Source: Acidobacteriota bacterium (lineage in GTDB: Bacteria; Acidobacteriota; Terriglobia; Bryobacterales; Bryobacteraceae). From it: a stretch of 64,000 bases of DNA. The notes beneath the pieces were generated by a model. It was not told the DNA's origin, searched no databases, and saw only the letters and a list, made by a program, of their open reading frames with translations. The stretch lies in the NCBI GenBank assembly GCA_014584705.1, contig JACTMJ010000008.1, forward strand, positions 124,001 through 188,000, in the 5' to 3' direction. The position numbers and the translations under genes are program-made. This document shows positions 31,810 to 41,556 of this stretch, piece by piece. Position 1 is the stretch's first letter, and every line of letters starts with the position of its first letter.

Positions 31810-34217
31810 GCGAACAAACCCAACAGACTCCCCAGAAAGAACAAAGCGTTCGCCGTTTGCCCGTGCTGCCGCTGAAGAGCAGCGTGCTGTATCCCAACCT
31901 GATGCTGCCGCTTTCGGTAGGGCGGCCCGCGTCGGTGGCGGCTGTGGAAGCGGCTCTTGGCACGGAAGAGAAGGAGATTCTCATCGTCGCGCAGCGCGAC
32001 CCGAACGTGGAGAATCCCACCCTCGAAGACCTGTATAACGTCGGCGTCCGCGCTGTGGTGAAGAAGATGGCCCGCACGGGCGACGGGCTGATGGAACTGC
32101 TCGTGCTTGGGGTCGACCGGGTGCGCCTGGTGGGCGCGCCGGTCTCCGACCCCTACATGATCGCCAGCTTCGTCCTGCACGAGCTTTCGCCCGACGCCGG
32201 CCCCGAAGTGGAAGCGCTGCAGCGCGCCATTCTGGAGCTTGCCAAGAAGGTGCTGCAGATGGCCAACACGAACGCGCCGCGCGAGCTCACCCAGTTCCTG
32301 GTGAGCACCGAAGACCCGGTGCGTCTGGCCTACTTTATCGGCTCGATGCTCTCGATCGAAACCGAGAAGGAGCAGCGCATCCTGGAGGCGGAGAACGTCG
32401 GCACGCTTCTGCAGACGGTTCACGATTTTCTGAGCTACGAAGTGCAGATCCTCGAACTGCGCACGAACATCCAGAACAAGGCGCAATCCGAAATTGGCAA
32501 GGAGCAGCGGGAGTACTATCTGCGCCAGCAGTTGCGGGCCATTCAGGATGAGTTGGGCGAGAAGAATCCGGAAAAGGCGGAAAGCGAGGAACTGCGCAAG
32601 AAACTCGAAGCCGCCGATTTGCCGGAGGAGGTCCGCAAGGAAGCGGACCGGGAACTGACGCGCCTGGAGCGCATGCCTTCGGGCTCACCTGAGAACAACA
32701 TCGTCCGCACGTATCTGGAGTACGTGATCGAGCTGCCCTGGAACAAGGTGACCGAGGATAACCTCGACCTCAAGAACGCACGCAAGATTCTCGATGAAGA
32801 TCATTACGAGCTGAAAGAGGTAAAGGAGCGGATTCTGGAACACCTGGCGGTGCTGAAACTCAACCCGGATGCCAAGGCGCCGATTCTCTGCTTTGTTGGG
32901 CCTCCTGGCGTGGGGAAGACCTCGCTGGGGCAATCGATCGCGCGTGCGGTGGGCCGCAAGTTCGAGCGGCTGGCATTGGGCGGGCTGCATGATGAATCGG
33001 AGCTTCGCGGACACCGGCGCACGTACATCGGGGCGATGCCGGGCCGCATTTTGCAGGCGATGCGGAGGGCGGGCGAGAAGAATCCGGTGATTCTGCTCGA
33101 TGAAGTGGACAAGGTGGGCCGGGATTACCGGGGAGATCCCTCATCGGCGCTGCTAGAGATTCTGGATCCGGAACAGAACAAGACGTTCCGGGACAACTAT
33201 CTCGACATGCCTTTCGATCTTTCGAAGGTGTTCTTCATCACGACCGCGAACACGCTCGACACGATCCCGGGTCCGCTGCGGGACCGCATGGAGATCATCA
33301 GCTTGAGCGGATACAGCGCGCTCGAAAAGCTGGAGATCGCCAAGCGCTACCTGCTGCCGCGCCAGTTCAAGGAGACCGGCGTCAGCCCGGAGGAGTGCGA
33401 GATTCCGGACGTTACCGTGGAACGGCTGATCGAGAATTACACGCGCGAAGCGGGCGTGCGCCAGCTCACCCGAAGGCTGGGACAACTGATGCGCAAGGTG
33501 GCGCTGAAGTTCGCCGAGGGCGAGGCGGAAGCGGCAGAGGGCGCGGAGGCGACGCCGAGGCAGAAGCTGGTGGTGACGCCAAGCGCCCTGTTCGATCTGC
33601 TGGGACCGGAAGCCGTGGTGCCGGAGGAGATCCGCCATGAACTGCACGCGGGGGTGGCTACCGGGCTTGCCTATACGCCCAGCGGCGGCGACGTGCTCTA
33701 TATCGAGAGCACGGTGCTGCCCGATGGGAAGGGCCTCACGCTCACGGGCCAGCTTGGCGACGTGATGAAGGAAAGCGCGCAAGCGGCCCAGAGCTACATC
33801 TGGAGCCATGCGGCCGCTTTCGGTATTGATCCGGAGGCGTTCAAGAAGAACGGACTGCACATCCATGTGCCGGCGGGCGCGACGCCGAAGGACGGGCCGT
33901 CAGCGGGCATCACGATGGCCGTCTCCATGGTCTCGGTTTACACCGGAAACTCCATGCGCGCGGATACCGCCATGACCGGGGAACTCACCCTTACGGGTCT
34001 CGTGACTCCGATTGGCGGCGTCAAGGAAAAGGTGCTGGCGGCGCGCCGCGGTGGGATCAAGCGGATCATCCTTCCGGAAGGGAACCGGAAAGATCTCCAC
34101 GATCTACCGCCGCACGTCAGAGAGGATACGGAGTTCGTTTTCGTGAAGCGCATCGACGATGTGATTGCGGAAGCGATCCCGGCCATGAAGGAACTGCTGC
34201 ACCTGGCTTCTGTCTAA
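31806..34217 (+). CDS. lon: ATP-dependent Lon protease
   Basis: 803 residues, the usual bacterial length. Order: LON substrate-binding domain (RRLPVLPLKSSVLYPNLMLPL...), helical linker, AAA+ module with Walker A GPPGVGKT at 365-372 and LLDEVDKVG, then the serine protease domain with the catalytic dyad S699 (PKDGPSAGITMA) and K742 (GGVKEKVLAARR), 43 residues apart as in E. coli. It degrades misfolded and regulatory proteins in the cytoplasm. Translationally coupled to hsp20. Confidence 0.98.
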   Translation: MSEQTQQTPQKEQSVRRLPVLPLKSSVLYPNLMLPLSVGRPASVAAVEAALGTEEKEILIVAQRDPNVENPTLEDLYNVGVRAVVKKMARTGDGLMELLVLGVDRVRLVGAPVSDPYMIASFVLHELSPDAGPEVEALQRAILELAKKVLQMANTNAPRELTQFLVSTEDPVRLAYFIGSMLSIETEKEQRILEAENVGTLLQTVHDFLSYEVQILELRTNIQNKAQSEIGKEQREYYLRQQLRAIQDELGEKNPEKAESEELRKKLEAADLPEEVRKEADRELTRLERMPSGSPENNIVRTYLEYVIELPWNKVTEDNLDLKNARKILDEDHYELKEVKERILEHLAVLKLNPDAKAPILCFVGPPGVGKTSLGQSIARAVGRKFERLALGGLHDESELRGHRRTYIGAMPGRILQAMRRAGEKNPVILLDEVDKVGRDYRGDPSSALLEILDPEQNKTFRDNYLDMPFDLSKVFFITTANTLDTIPGPLRDRMEIISLSGYSALEKLEIAKRYLLPRQFKETGVSPEECEIPDVTVERLIENYTREAGVRQLTRRLGQLMRKVALKFAEGEAEAAEGAEATPRQKLVVTPSALFDLLGPEAVVPEEIRHELHAGVATGLAYTPSGGDVLYIESTVLPDGKGLTLTGQLGDVMKESAQAAQSYIWSHAAAFGIDPEAFKKNGLHIHVPAGATPKDGPSAGITMAVSMVSVYTGNSMRADTAMTGELTLTGLVTPIGGVKEKVLAARRGGIKRIILPEGNRKDLHDLPPHVREDTEFVFVKRIDDVIAEAIPAMKELLHLASV

Positions 34218-34246
34218 GCGGAAGCCAATAGAGGGCGGAAAACTAC

Positions 34247-34283
34247 GAAAAGCTCGCCTGCCAATACGGCAGACGAGCTTTTC
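34247..34283 (+). terminator. strong hairpin terminator after lon
   Basis: Arms GAAAAGCTCGCCTGCC (34247-34262) and GGCAGACGAGCTTTTC (34268-34283) pair at 15 of 16 positions around the loop AATAC. The right arm ends in TTTTC and the left begins with GAAAA, so it could act in both directions. It lies 30 bases after the lon stop and closes the heat-shock operon. Confidence 0.8.
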
Positions 34284-34341
34284 GCGCAGATGAGCCGATG
34301 CTCTCACGGCCCCTGCCGCCGCGAAGCCTTACAATTGCCTT

Positions 34342-36396
34342 GTGCGCCGCTTGCCCGATTGGTTTCTTCTTGCCGCCCCCGGTGTGGCGCTCTTCCTTCT
34401 GAACCTGGCCATCGTCTGGCCCTTGCTTTCGCTCGGATTTCCCGCGGAGTACTCCTCCATTGAGGGCGCGTTCATCGGGATCGCGACGCATCTGCGCCAT
34501 CATTTTTCCCTCACCGGCTGGTTCCCTTACTGGTACGGGGGCATCCCGTTTCCGAACACCTATCCACCGCTGCCCCATGTGCTCACGGCATGGTGGTCCT
34601 GGGTTTCGGGGCATTCGGTGGCGCTAAGCTACCATCAGGTTTCGGCAGTGGTTTATAGCCTGATCCCGCCGGCGCTATCGTGTCTTGCGCTGAGCTTGCG
34701 CGCGCCGCGTTGGCCCGCGTGGATGGTGGGGCTCTTTGCCACGCTTGCCTCTCCCTCGGCATGGCTGATTCACCCGATCGCGACGGAGATGGGGGGATGG
34801 CGGCATGCACGCCGCTTCCAGGTGCTGGCCACGTTTGGAGAGTTCCCAAACCTCACTTCGGTTCTGTTCTGCCTCATCGCGCTTTCGCTTCTCGCACTCT
34901 CATTCCGCTCGCGGAGGCCTGTCTGGATCGTGCTGGCGAGTCTCGCGTGCGCGGCGACGGCGCTCAGCAATTGGCTGGGCGCGCTGGTTCTGGCCCTGGG
35001 CGCGCTCTCGCTGTTGCTGAGCCAGGAAGACCTCTTCCAGCCGAAACGATGGGCGCTGGCGATGCTGATCGCCTTGCTTGCGTATGGCGCCGCCGCCCCG
35101 TGGCTGCCGCCCAGCACCATTGCCGCGATCCGTCGCAATGCGCCGTACGTCGGCGGACGCTTCGAGAGTACGCCGTTGGTGTATGTTTCCGTGTTGGCCG
35201 GAATCCTGCTGACGCTGGCGCTGCTCTGGGCGCTGCGGGTGACGGGCGCGAGCCGGGCGCTCCGCTTTGCCGCGCTTTGGAGCTATTTCCTGGGCGGGAT
35301 CGTGCTGATGGCCGCCAAGCGCGATCTGCAACTGCTGCCCCAGGCGATGCGTTATCACATCGCGATGGAGCTTGCGCTCGCCCTGCTGATCGTCATTGGC
35401 GGCTACTGGTTTCTGCGCGAGGCGATGAGCCGTCCGCAACTCTCGCGGGTCTTCCTGGGAGCGTTGCTTGTGGTGGGTGCGGTTCAACTTCCCGTGACCT
35501 GGGAGTACGTACGCTCCCTTGTGCGCCCTGGGGACGCCACGCAATCGATCGAGGCGCAAACGGCGCGCTGGGTGGAAGCGAACCTGCCCGGCGAGAGGGT
35601 CTTCCTGCCCGGCAGCGTGAGCCAGTGGGCTGATGCGTTTGGCACGGTGACGCAGTTCGGCGGCGGATTCGATAACGGAATTGCGAACCCTTCGAATTTG
35701 GGCGTCCGCTATCAGATCTATTCAAGCGAGGGCGCGGGCGAGCGGGACGGGGAGATCGCCGTCACCTGGCTGAAGGCTTATGGCGTCCGGGCCGTGCAGG
35801 TCAGCCTACCGGACAGCCCGGAGCATTTCCACGACTTCCGGAATCCCGGTAAGTTTGATGGTCTGCTCGACTTAATTTGGGAGCACCGCGCGATGCGGAT
35901 GTACCGGGTGCCCGCGAGGCACCCAGGACTGGCGTTTGTGGTTCCGGAAAACGCAACGCCGCGGGTGCGGCCGCGAGACGGTTTGGATACGGGCGAAGCG
36001 CGGCGCTACGTAGCGGCGCTCGAAGACCCCGCCATGCCAGCGGCGCAATTCGAATGGCAAGGGGCGGGAGAGGCCGCCATCACCGCCGCCCTGGATGCGG
36101 GGCAGGTGGTTTCCGTACAGGCTTCCTACCACCCGGGCTGGGAAGCCTGGGCGGACGGGCGGGCGCTGCGCGTGGAGGAAGACGGCCTCGGGCAGATCGT
36201 GCTGCGGCCCGGGTCGGGGCGGCATGCGATCCGATTGGCGTTTACCGGCGGAACGGAGAGCGATCTCACGCGGAGCGCTTCCGCTCTCTCACTCGCGGTG
36301 TTCCTGGTAATCCTCACGCCACCGCTGCGGAAACGGGCTCTCGCGCAGGGAGAAGCGTACCTGGCCAGACTACGGGCGAAACGGCGGCTAGGATAG
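34342..36396 (+). CDS. polytopic membrane protein, GT-C glycosyltransferase-like
   Basis: 684 residues starting with GTG at 34342. The first 450 residues contain about ten hydrophobic helices. A loop near the N-terminus has IEGAFIGIATHLRHHFSLTGWFPYWYGGIPFPNTYPPLPH, an arrangement of acidic and aromatic residues in the first periplasmic loop that recalls GT-C enzymes using polyprenyl-phosphate sugars. The C-terminal 200 residues are soluble and beta-rich (VVSVQASYHPGWEAWADGRAL), followed by a last helix near 640. No SD is seen; TACAAT lies 6 bases before the GTG. Sugar transfer is inferred; substrate unknown. Confidence 0.8.
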   Translation: MRRLPDWFLLAAPGVALFLLNLAIVWPLLSLGFPAEYSSIEGAFIGIATHLRHHFSLTGWFPYWYGGIPFPNTYPPLPHVLTAWWSWVSGHSVALSYHQVSAVVYSLIPPALSCLALSLRAPRWPAWMVGLFATLASPSAWLIHPIATEMGGWRHARRFQVLATFGEFPNLTSVLFCLIALSLLALSFRSRRPVWIVLASLACAATALSNWLGALVLALGALSLLLSQEDLFQPKRWALAMLIALLAYGAAAPWLPPSTIAAIRRNAPYVGGRFESTPLVYVSVLAGILLTLALLWALRVTGASRALRFAALWSYFLGGIVLMAAKRDLQLLPQAMRYHIAMELALALLIVIGGYWFLREAMSRPQLSRVFLGALLVVGAVQLPVTWEYVRSLVRPGDATQSIEAQTARWVEANLPGERVFLPGSVSQWADAFGTVTQFGGGFDNGIANPSNLGVRYQIYSSEGAGERDGEIAVTWLKAYGVRAVQVSLPDSPEHFHDFRNPGKFDGLLDLIWEHRAMRMYRVPARHPGLAFVVPENATPRVRPRDGLDTGEARRYVAALEDPAMPAAQFEWQGAGEAAITAALDAGQVVSVQASYHPGWEAWADGRALRVEEDGLGQIVLRPGSGRHAIRLAFTGGTESDLTRSASALSLAVFLVILTPPLRKRALAQGEAYLARLRAKRRLG

Positions 36397-36454
36397 TTGT
36401 GGCTGACGGAATTCGCGTGTGTTTCCAGACCGCGCACGCGAGGGGCGCGCGGCG

Positions 36455-37321
36455 CTATGCCGAGACGAGATCGCGCAGGTTCTGGCCGACGATCATGCTG
36501 GCCTGATACTTGTCTCCGCCGGGGCCGGGCCAGTGGGTTTCGATGCTGATGTAGCCGCGGTAGCCGTCGCGGATCAGGTCGTCGATTTGCGCTTTCCAGT
36601 TGGTGTCCTTGCTGCCGAGCGGCCCCCATTCGGGCGTGAAACCGTCGCCGACCATCGTGCAATCCTTGGCGTGAACGTGGACGATGCGATCCTTCGGGAG
36701 TGCCGAGTACCCTTCGGGATAGCCCTTGCCGCCGGCGCAAACGGCGTTGGCCGGGTCCCAGACCAGCTTCAAATTGGGATGATCGATCTTGCCGAGCATC
36801 ACGGCCGCTTCCTCGCCGGTGGCGACGTTGCAGGCGTGCTCGTTCTCGAGCCCGATGATGAGCCCTTCGCGCTGGGCGCGGTCCGCCATTTTGACGAGCG
36901 CATCCGCGACGCGGCCGTAGGTTTCGGCGGGGCGGATCGTTCGCCAGTAAGAAAACACACGAAGGATCTTCGCTCCGCTCAAATGGGCCACCTCGACGGC
37001 GCGGTCAAGCAACCGGGGCTGATCTTCGATGGTGTTCTTTGAGCCAAAGATGTCCTGGTGGAAGCGCTCGTCGAGCGGAGGTCCGTCGGGAAGGACGCAC
37101 TTGAGGATCGGGGTGGAGAGGCCGATCACGGTGATGCCGCGGCTCTTGCACGCGTTCGTGAACGCCTTCACCTCGTCGTCGCTCAGCAGCATCACGTTTT
37201 TCCCGAAGACCATACGCAGTTCCGCGCCGGTCATGCCGAGGCTCTGCATGGAGTCCAGGGTCTTGTCGAGATCCACGGCGAATTCATCGGTAATGGCGGC
37301 GATAGGCAGACGAAGCGACAT
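36455..37321 (-). CDS. sugar phosphate isomerase/epimerase family TIM barrel
   Basis: 288 residues from the ATG at 37321, with AAAGGA upstream. Xylose-isomerase-like barrel motifs: LPIAAITDEF, MTGAELRMVFG, ITVIGLSTPILKC, KILRVFSYW, LIIGLENEHACNVATGEEAA (Glu metal ligand), LKLVWDPANAVCAG (Asp/Asn ligands), HVHAKDC (His ligands) and YISIETHWPG (last Glu). This set suits divalent-metal isomerases and epimerases of keto sugars, or inosose dehydratase-like enzymes. No signal peptide, so cytoplasmic. Substrate unknown; no sugar operon is next to it. Confidence 0.88.
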   Translation of the reverse strand: MSLRLPIAAITDEFAVDLDKTLDSMQSLGMTGAELRMVFGKNVMLLSDDEVKAFTNACKSRGITVIGLSTPILKCVLPDGPPLDERFHQDIFGSKNTIEDQPRLLDRAVEVAHLSGAKILRVFSYWRTIRPAETYGRVADALVKMADRAQREGLIIGLENEHACNVATGEEAAVMLGKIDHPNLKLVWDPANAVCAGGKGYPEGYSALPKDRIVHVHAKDCTMVGDGFTPEWGPLGSKDTNWKAQIDDLIRDGYRGYISIETHWPGPGGDKYQASMIVGQNLRDLVSA

Positions 37322-37374
37322 CAAAACAGTCCTTTCCCTGAAATAGCGGCTGAAAGAGCGGAACCGGGCGGGCG

Positions 37375-38682
37375 CTAGACCGTTAGCGCGCCGGCCTTGC
37401 GCTCCGACATCGGTACGAAATCGCGCGGCCCGTGGCCGAGATACACCTGGCGCGGACGGGCGATCTTCTGTTCCTTATCCACCACCAGTTCTTCCCACTG
37501 GGCGAGCCAGCCCGGCGTACGGGGAATGGCGAAGAGCACCGTGAAGTAAGCGGGGTTGAAGCCCATCGCCTGATAGATGATGCCGGAGTAAAAATCGACG
37601 TTGGGGTAGAGCTTGCGGGAAACGAAGTACTCGTCCTGCAGGGCGATCTTTTCGAGTTCGAGCGCGATCTCCAGCTTCGGATTGCGCCCGGTGACGGAGA
37701 AGACCTCGTCGGCGATCCGCTTGATGATTTTCGCGCGCGGGTCGTAATTCTTATAGACGCGGTGGCCGAAGCCCATGAGGCGGCGATGTCCGGCCTTCAC
37801 ATCGTCGATGAACGCCGGGATGTTCTTGATGTCGTGGATTTCGTCGAGCATCCGCAGAACGGCCTCGTTCGCACCGCCGTGGAGCGGCCCGGAAAGCGCG
37901 GAGATGGCGGCTGACGTGGTGAGGTAGGGGTCCGCCTGCGAACTGCCAACGGTTCGCATGGTGGTGGAGGAGCAGTTCTGTTCGTGGTCCAGATGCAGGA
38001 TGAAGAGCACCTCCAGCGCGCGGGAGAGAACCGGGTTCGGCTTGTACCGGCGCTCGGTTTTCCGCCAGAGCATCTGCATCAGATTTTCGACGTAGCTGAG
38101 GTCATCGACAGGGTAGTTGTAGGGCAGACCGCGGCGGCGGCGATAGCAGTAGGCGGCCAGAGTGGGGACGTGCCCGATAATCCGCATCATCTGCAAACGC
38201 CGATTGTCCGGGTTCTTGATATCAATGGATTCGGGATAGAAGGTGGAGAGCGCGGCCATGGTGCTGGCCAGCATGCTCATCGGGTGGGCATCGTAGAGGA
38301 AGCCTTCCATGAACTTCTTGAGATTTTCATGGATCATCGTCTCCGACATCACTTCCTCGCGGAAACCGTTCAGCTCGCTTTCCGTGGGCAGTTCGCCATA
38401 GAGGACTAGGTACGCACACTCCAGAAACGAACACTCTTCGGCCAATTGCTCAATGGGATAGCCGCGGTAGAGAAGAACGCCGGCGTCGCCGTCGATGTAA
38501 GTGATGCTGCTCTTGCAGGCGGCCGTGTTGCTGTATGCCGGGTCGTAGCACATGATCCCGAAATCGTGCTCGTTCACCTTCATCTGGCGAAATTCCATCG
38601 CGTGAATGGTCTCGTGTTCAATCGGGATCTCGTAGTTCTTTCCGGTCCGGTTATCGGTGATGCTGAGTGTGTCTTTTCCCAT
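37375..38682 (-). CDS. gltA: citrate synthase, long (type II) form
   Basis: 435 residues from the ATG at 38682. The start region (LSITDNRTGKNYEIPI) is the beta-rich N-terminal extension of type II enzymes. Catalytic residues are visible: H268 (GPLHGGAN), H307 (GFGHRVYKNYDPRA) and D363 (NVDFYSG), close to E. coli H264, H305 and D362. It condenses acetyl-CoA and oxaloacetate at entry of the TCA cycle. It is the second citrate synthase-family gene here besides the one at the left edge, and lies 354 bases downstream of a CoA-binding protein gene. Confidence 0.97.
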   Translation of the reverse strand: MGKDTLSITDNRTGKNYEIPIEHETIHAMEFRQMKVNEHDFGIMCYDPAYSNTAACKSSITYIDGDAGVLLYRGYPIEQLAEECSFLECAYLVLYGELPTESELNGFREEVMSETMIHENLKKFMEGFLYDAHPMSMLASTMAALSTFYPESIDIKNPDNRRLQMMRIIGHVPTLAAYCYRRRRGLPYNYPVDDLSYVENLMQMLWRKTERRYKPNPVLSRALEVLFILHLDHEQNCSSTTMRTVGSSQADPYLTTSAAISALSGPLHGGANEAVLRMLDEIHDIKNIPAFIDDVKAGHRRLMGFGHRVYKNYDPRAKIIKRIADEVFSVTGRNPKLEIALELEKIALQDEYFVSRKLYPNVDFYSGIIYQAMGFNPAYFTVLFAIPRTPGWLAQWEELVVDKEQKIARPRQVYLGHGPRDFVPMSERKAGALTV

Positions 38683-39036
38683 GAATCGCCTGCCTGAACT
38701 AATTAGAGTGTAAGAAATGGGCCGATGGGCCAGTCTTGGCTGGACGACGCGCCCCGTGTTCCTATCCGGAACAAAAAATTGCCGCCTATCAGATACTCCC
38801 ACGGAAGAAATGGTGTCGAACCTGGAGAGAGCACGCGGCGGAACTCCCGGTTTTTCACGGCACCAATCGGAAAACCGGAATTCAGGCTGTGGGTTCCTGA
38901 TCTTCCGCTTACCAATCCGTTATTCTATCAGCCGGAAACCGCCGGTGCCTTGGGAAATGCCGTGCGGGATGAACTTCCGGCGGGATGGCGGAGCAGGAAT
39001 GCATTGCACCGTGCGTCGCAGAGGGCGTACGAGCGG
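38683..39036. other. 354-base upstream region of gltA
   Basis: Between a CoA-binding protein gene and gltA, both on the minus strand. On that strand TACACT lies about 25 bases before the gltA start, and short inverted repeats GTTCC-GGATA-GGAAC and CCAGC-CAAGA-CTGG lie further upstream. No gene is convincing here. Confidence 0.45.
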
Positions 39037-39435
39037 CTAGACGTCGTGTTTTTGCGCCATGTGCTCGATCAGAATACAGCGGTCCTCGACAACGTCCAGC
39101 CCGGCCTTCCGCGCACGTTCCGCCGCTTCCTCGTGCGCGATGCCTTGCTGCATCCAAATGACTTTCGCGCCTCTGGCGATGGCCGCATCGACAATGGCCG
39201 GTACGTGCTCCGGACGGCGGAAGATGTCTACAATTTCGAGTTCGCCGGGAACGGAAGCGAGGTCCGGCACCGCCGGGATGCCCTCGAACTCCGTAATCAG
39301 GGGATTGACGGGCACGATCTCGTACCCTTGCCCGAGCATGTAGCGGGAGACGCCGTTGCTCGCCCGGGTACGGTCATTCGAAATGCCCACGACGGCGATC
39401 TTCCGGTAGCGGCGGAGAATCTCTTTTGGGGTCAT
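39037..39435 (-). CDS. CoA-binding domain protein (YccU type)
   Basis: 132 residues from the ATG at 39435 (a GTG at 39444 is an alternative). It is a single CoA-binding Rossmann domain: KIAVVGISNDRTRASNGVSRYMLGQGYEIVPVNP, VPGELEIVDIFRRPEHVPAIVDAAIARG and WMQQGIAHEEAAERARKAGLDVVEDRCILIEH. It resembles the N-terminal domain of succinyl-CoA synthetase alpha, without the ligase part. Function in the cell is not established. It starts about 10 bases after the PEGA kinase stop. Confidence 0.92.
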   Translation of the reverse strand: MTPKEILRRYRKIAVVGISNDRTRASNGVSRYMLGQGYEIVPVNPLITEFEGIPAVPDLASVPGELEIVDIFRRPEHVPAIVDAAIARGAKVIWMQQGIAHEEAAERARKAGLDVVEDRCILIEHMAQKHDV

Positions 39436-39445
39436 CGGTCTCACT

Positions 39446-41473
39446 CTATTGCAGGTCGGCGTTGATCTGCACCGCCGAATCTTCGCTCACGCGCACGTTT
39501 CTCTCCACGCGGCGGCCGTCCTTTTCGATGCTGATGCGGTAATCGCCGGGAAGCAGACGCAGGGTAAACGGCGTTACGCCGGTCTGGCGCTCCCCGTTAA
39601 CCGAGATGGCGGCACCGGCGGGGTTGGACGTCACGCGCACCATGCCCACACGGCGATCCAGCCGGACGCTGACGGTCGCTCCCATCTCCGTGAGATCGAT
39701 CAGCTTGATCTCATTGCGATAGCCGTTGAGGCGCATTGAATATGTATGGCGGCCGAGCGGAAGATCGAGCGAACACGGGGTTTCACAACTGTACCTGGCT
39801 TCGGCATCCACGGTGACCGAAGCGCCGGGTGGGTCGCTCATGAAACGGATGCTGGCCAGGCGGGCGGCGGGCAGTTCGGGACCCTTGGGCTTGGAGCGCT
39901 CAGCGGGGACGTGCGATGCGGGCGGGGCCACGGACTCCGAGGCGGGCGGGGTGGCGGGAAGCGCGGCTTCCGTGCTGGACGCCTCTGGCGAAGCTGCTCC
40001 GGTAGCCGGATTCGCTGCCTGATCCGTTTCTCCAGCCGGGGATGAATCCGGGGGCTCCGCGGCTTCCGGGTTGGCCGCCACGCCTTCCGTGGACGAAGGT
40101 CTGTTCCCCGCCTCCACACCCGGTGTCACCGCGGAGGGCTGCCGCGTAATTCCAGGGACCGTAAGGCCGCCCAAGCCGAAGAAGGCCGCCGCGAGGAACC
40201 CTGCCACCGCCATGAAGCTCAACAAGGCCACCCAGACGCCGCGCCGCCGGGCCTGCTTCTCTCGCCGTTCCTCTTCCTGCACATCCCGGAGCCAGGCCGG
40301 TTGCGACGATCCCGGCAATTCGAGCGTATCCGACTGAGAGGGATCCGCCCCTGTGATGAAACCGCCCTGACCAGAACCCAGATACGGGCGCTCGGCAGCA
40401 GCGGCAGGCTGTGAAGGTGCGGCCTCTTCTCTGGGCGGCGGAAGCGTTGGCACCCAGACGGGTTCCTCGGCGCGTTGGACGGAGGATGAAGGTGCCGCTG
40501 GCGCGGGCGGATGCAGCTCACGCGGGTGCTCCGTCTCCACTGGCAGTGTCGCCGCCGGTGGCAGTTTCGTCGCTGGCGGCGTGTCCCCGAGCGTGGGCAA
40601 GGTCTGGCTCATTCCGCGCGGAAGCGCGTACCAGCCGGGCGTAGCCGCACAGGCTTCGGAGAGGGCATCAACGAAGGCCAGGCAGGACGAAAAGCGATCC
40701 GACGCCTCCTTTGCCATCGCCCGCTCCAGTACCTTACCGATCTCGGGGCTCAGAGACCGATTGAGCAGCGTGGCATCGGGCGAGGGCTGATGGGCGATCC
40801 GATAGAACAGGGCGGGTAGGGTCTCGGCCACGAAGGGCTTCTCGCCGGTGAGCAATTCGAACGCGATGACGCCGAGGGAGAACTGGTCCGCGCGACCGTC
40901 GACGGCGGTTCCGGCGATCTGTTCCGGGGACATGTAGTCCGGCGTGCCGAGCATGCCGCCGCCCTGGGTGACGCTGGAGGCATGGGCGATCTTGGCGATG
41001 CCGAAGTCCGTGATTCGGACGCGCCCATTGGGCGTCACCATGATGTTGGGGGGCTTGATATCGCGGTGGACGATGCCCCGGCTGTGAGCGAAGTCGAGCG
41101 CTTCGGCCATCTGGCGCAGCAGCGAAAGCAGAGTCTCCCTGGAAAGCTCCTTGCGGTTCTCCAGCAAACGCTCGAGGCTGTCGCCTTCCACGTATTCCAT
41201 GGAGATGTAGGAGAGCCCGTCCTGTTCGTCAACGTCGTAGATGGTGACGATATTCTCGTGGGAAAGGATGCCCGCCGATTGCGCTTCCCGCACCAGCCGT
41301 TCCCGGAGACGCTGGAGCTTTTCCGCGTCCGCGAAATCGCTGAGCCGGATGGTCTTCAATGCGACCGAGCGACCGATGCGGGTATCGCGGGCCAGATAGA
41401 CAACGCCCATCGCGCCGCGCCCCAACTCCCGCTCAATTTCGTAACGCCCGATCCGCTGCATACGCGTTGCCAT
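39446..41473 (-). CDS. Ser/Thr protein kinase with two PEGA domains
   Basis: 675 residues; an ATG four codons in (41461) is an alternative. The kinase domain (about 10-270) has GRGAMGVVY, K40 (VALK), HRDIKPPN at 136, DFG and GTPDYMSPEQ. A proline/alanine-rich linker leads to one membrane helix (VWVALLSFMAVAGFLAAAFFGL), then a second low-complexity linker and two PEGA domains at the C-terminus (IRFMSDPPGASVTVDA...ETPCSLDLPLGRHTYSM and VRVTSNPAGAAISVNG...GVTPFTLRLLPGDYRI). PEGA modules lie outside and probably bind wall or surface structures. It is divergent from ftsY. Confidence 0.95.
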   Translation of the reverse strand: MATRMQRIGRYEIERELGRGAMGVVYLARDTRIGRSVALKTIRLSDFADAEKLQRLRERLVREAQSAGILSHENIVTIYDVDEQDGLSYISMEYVEGDSLERLLENRKELSRETLLSLLRQMAEALDFAHSRGIVHRDIKPPNIMVTPNGRVRITDFGIAKIAHASSVTQGGGMLGTPDYMSPEQIAGTAVDGRADQFSLGVIAFELLTGEKPFVAETLPALFYRIAHQPSPDATLLNRSLSPEIGKVLERAMAKEASDRFSSCLAFVDALSEACAATPGWYALPRGMSQTLPTLGDTPPATKLPPAATLPVETEHPRELHPPAPAAPSSSVQRAEEPVWVPTLPPPREEAAPSQPAAAAERPYLGSGQGGFITGADPSQSDTLELPGSSQPAWLRDVQEEERREKQARRRGVWVALLSFMAVAGFLAAAFFGLGGLTVPGITRQPSAVTPGVEAGNRPSSTEGVAANPEAAEPPDSSPAGETDQAANPATGAASPEASSTEAALPATPPASESVAPPASHVPAERSKPKGPELPAARLASIRFMSDPPGASVTVDAEARYSCETPCSLDLPLGRHTYSMRLNGYRNEIKLIDLTEMGATVSVRLDRRVGMVRVTSNPAGAAISVNGERQTGVTPFTLRLLPGDYRISIEKDGRRVERNVRVSEDSAVQINADLQ

Positions 41474-41556
41474 TGTAACGCATCAAATGCGCCAAACGCC
41501 TGAAAAAAAAGGGCGCAAAACGGGCCTGAAATGGCTCATTGCTACAATGGAAGCGC

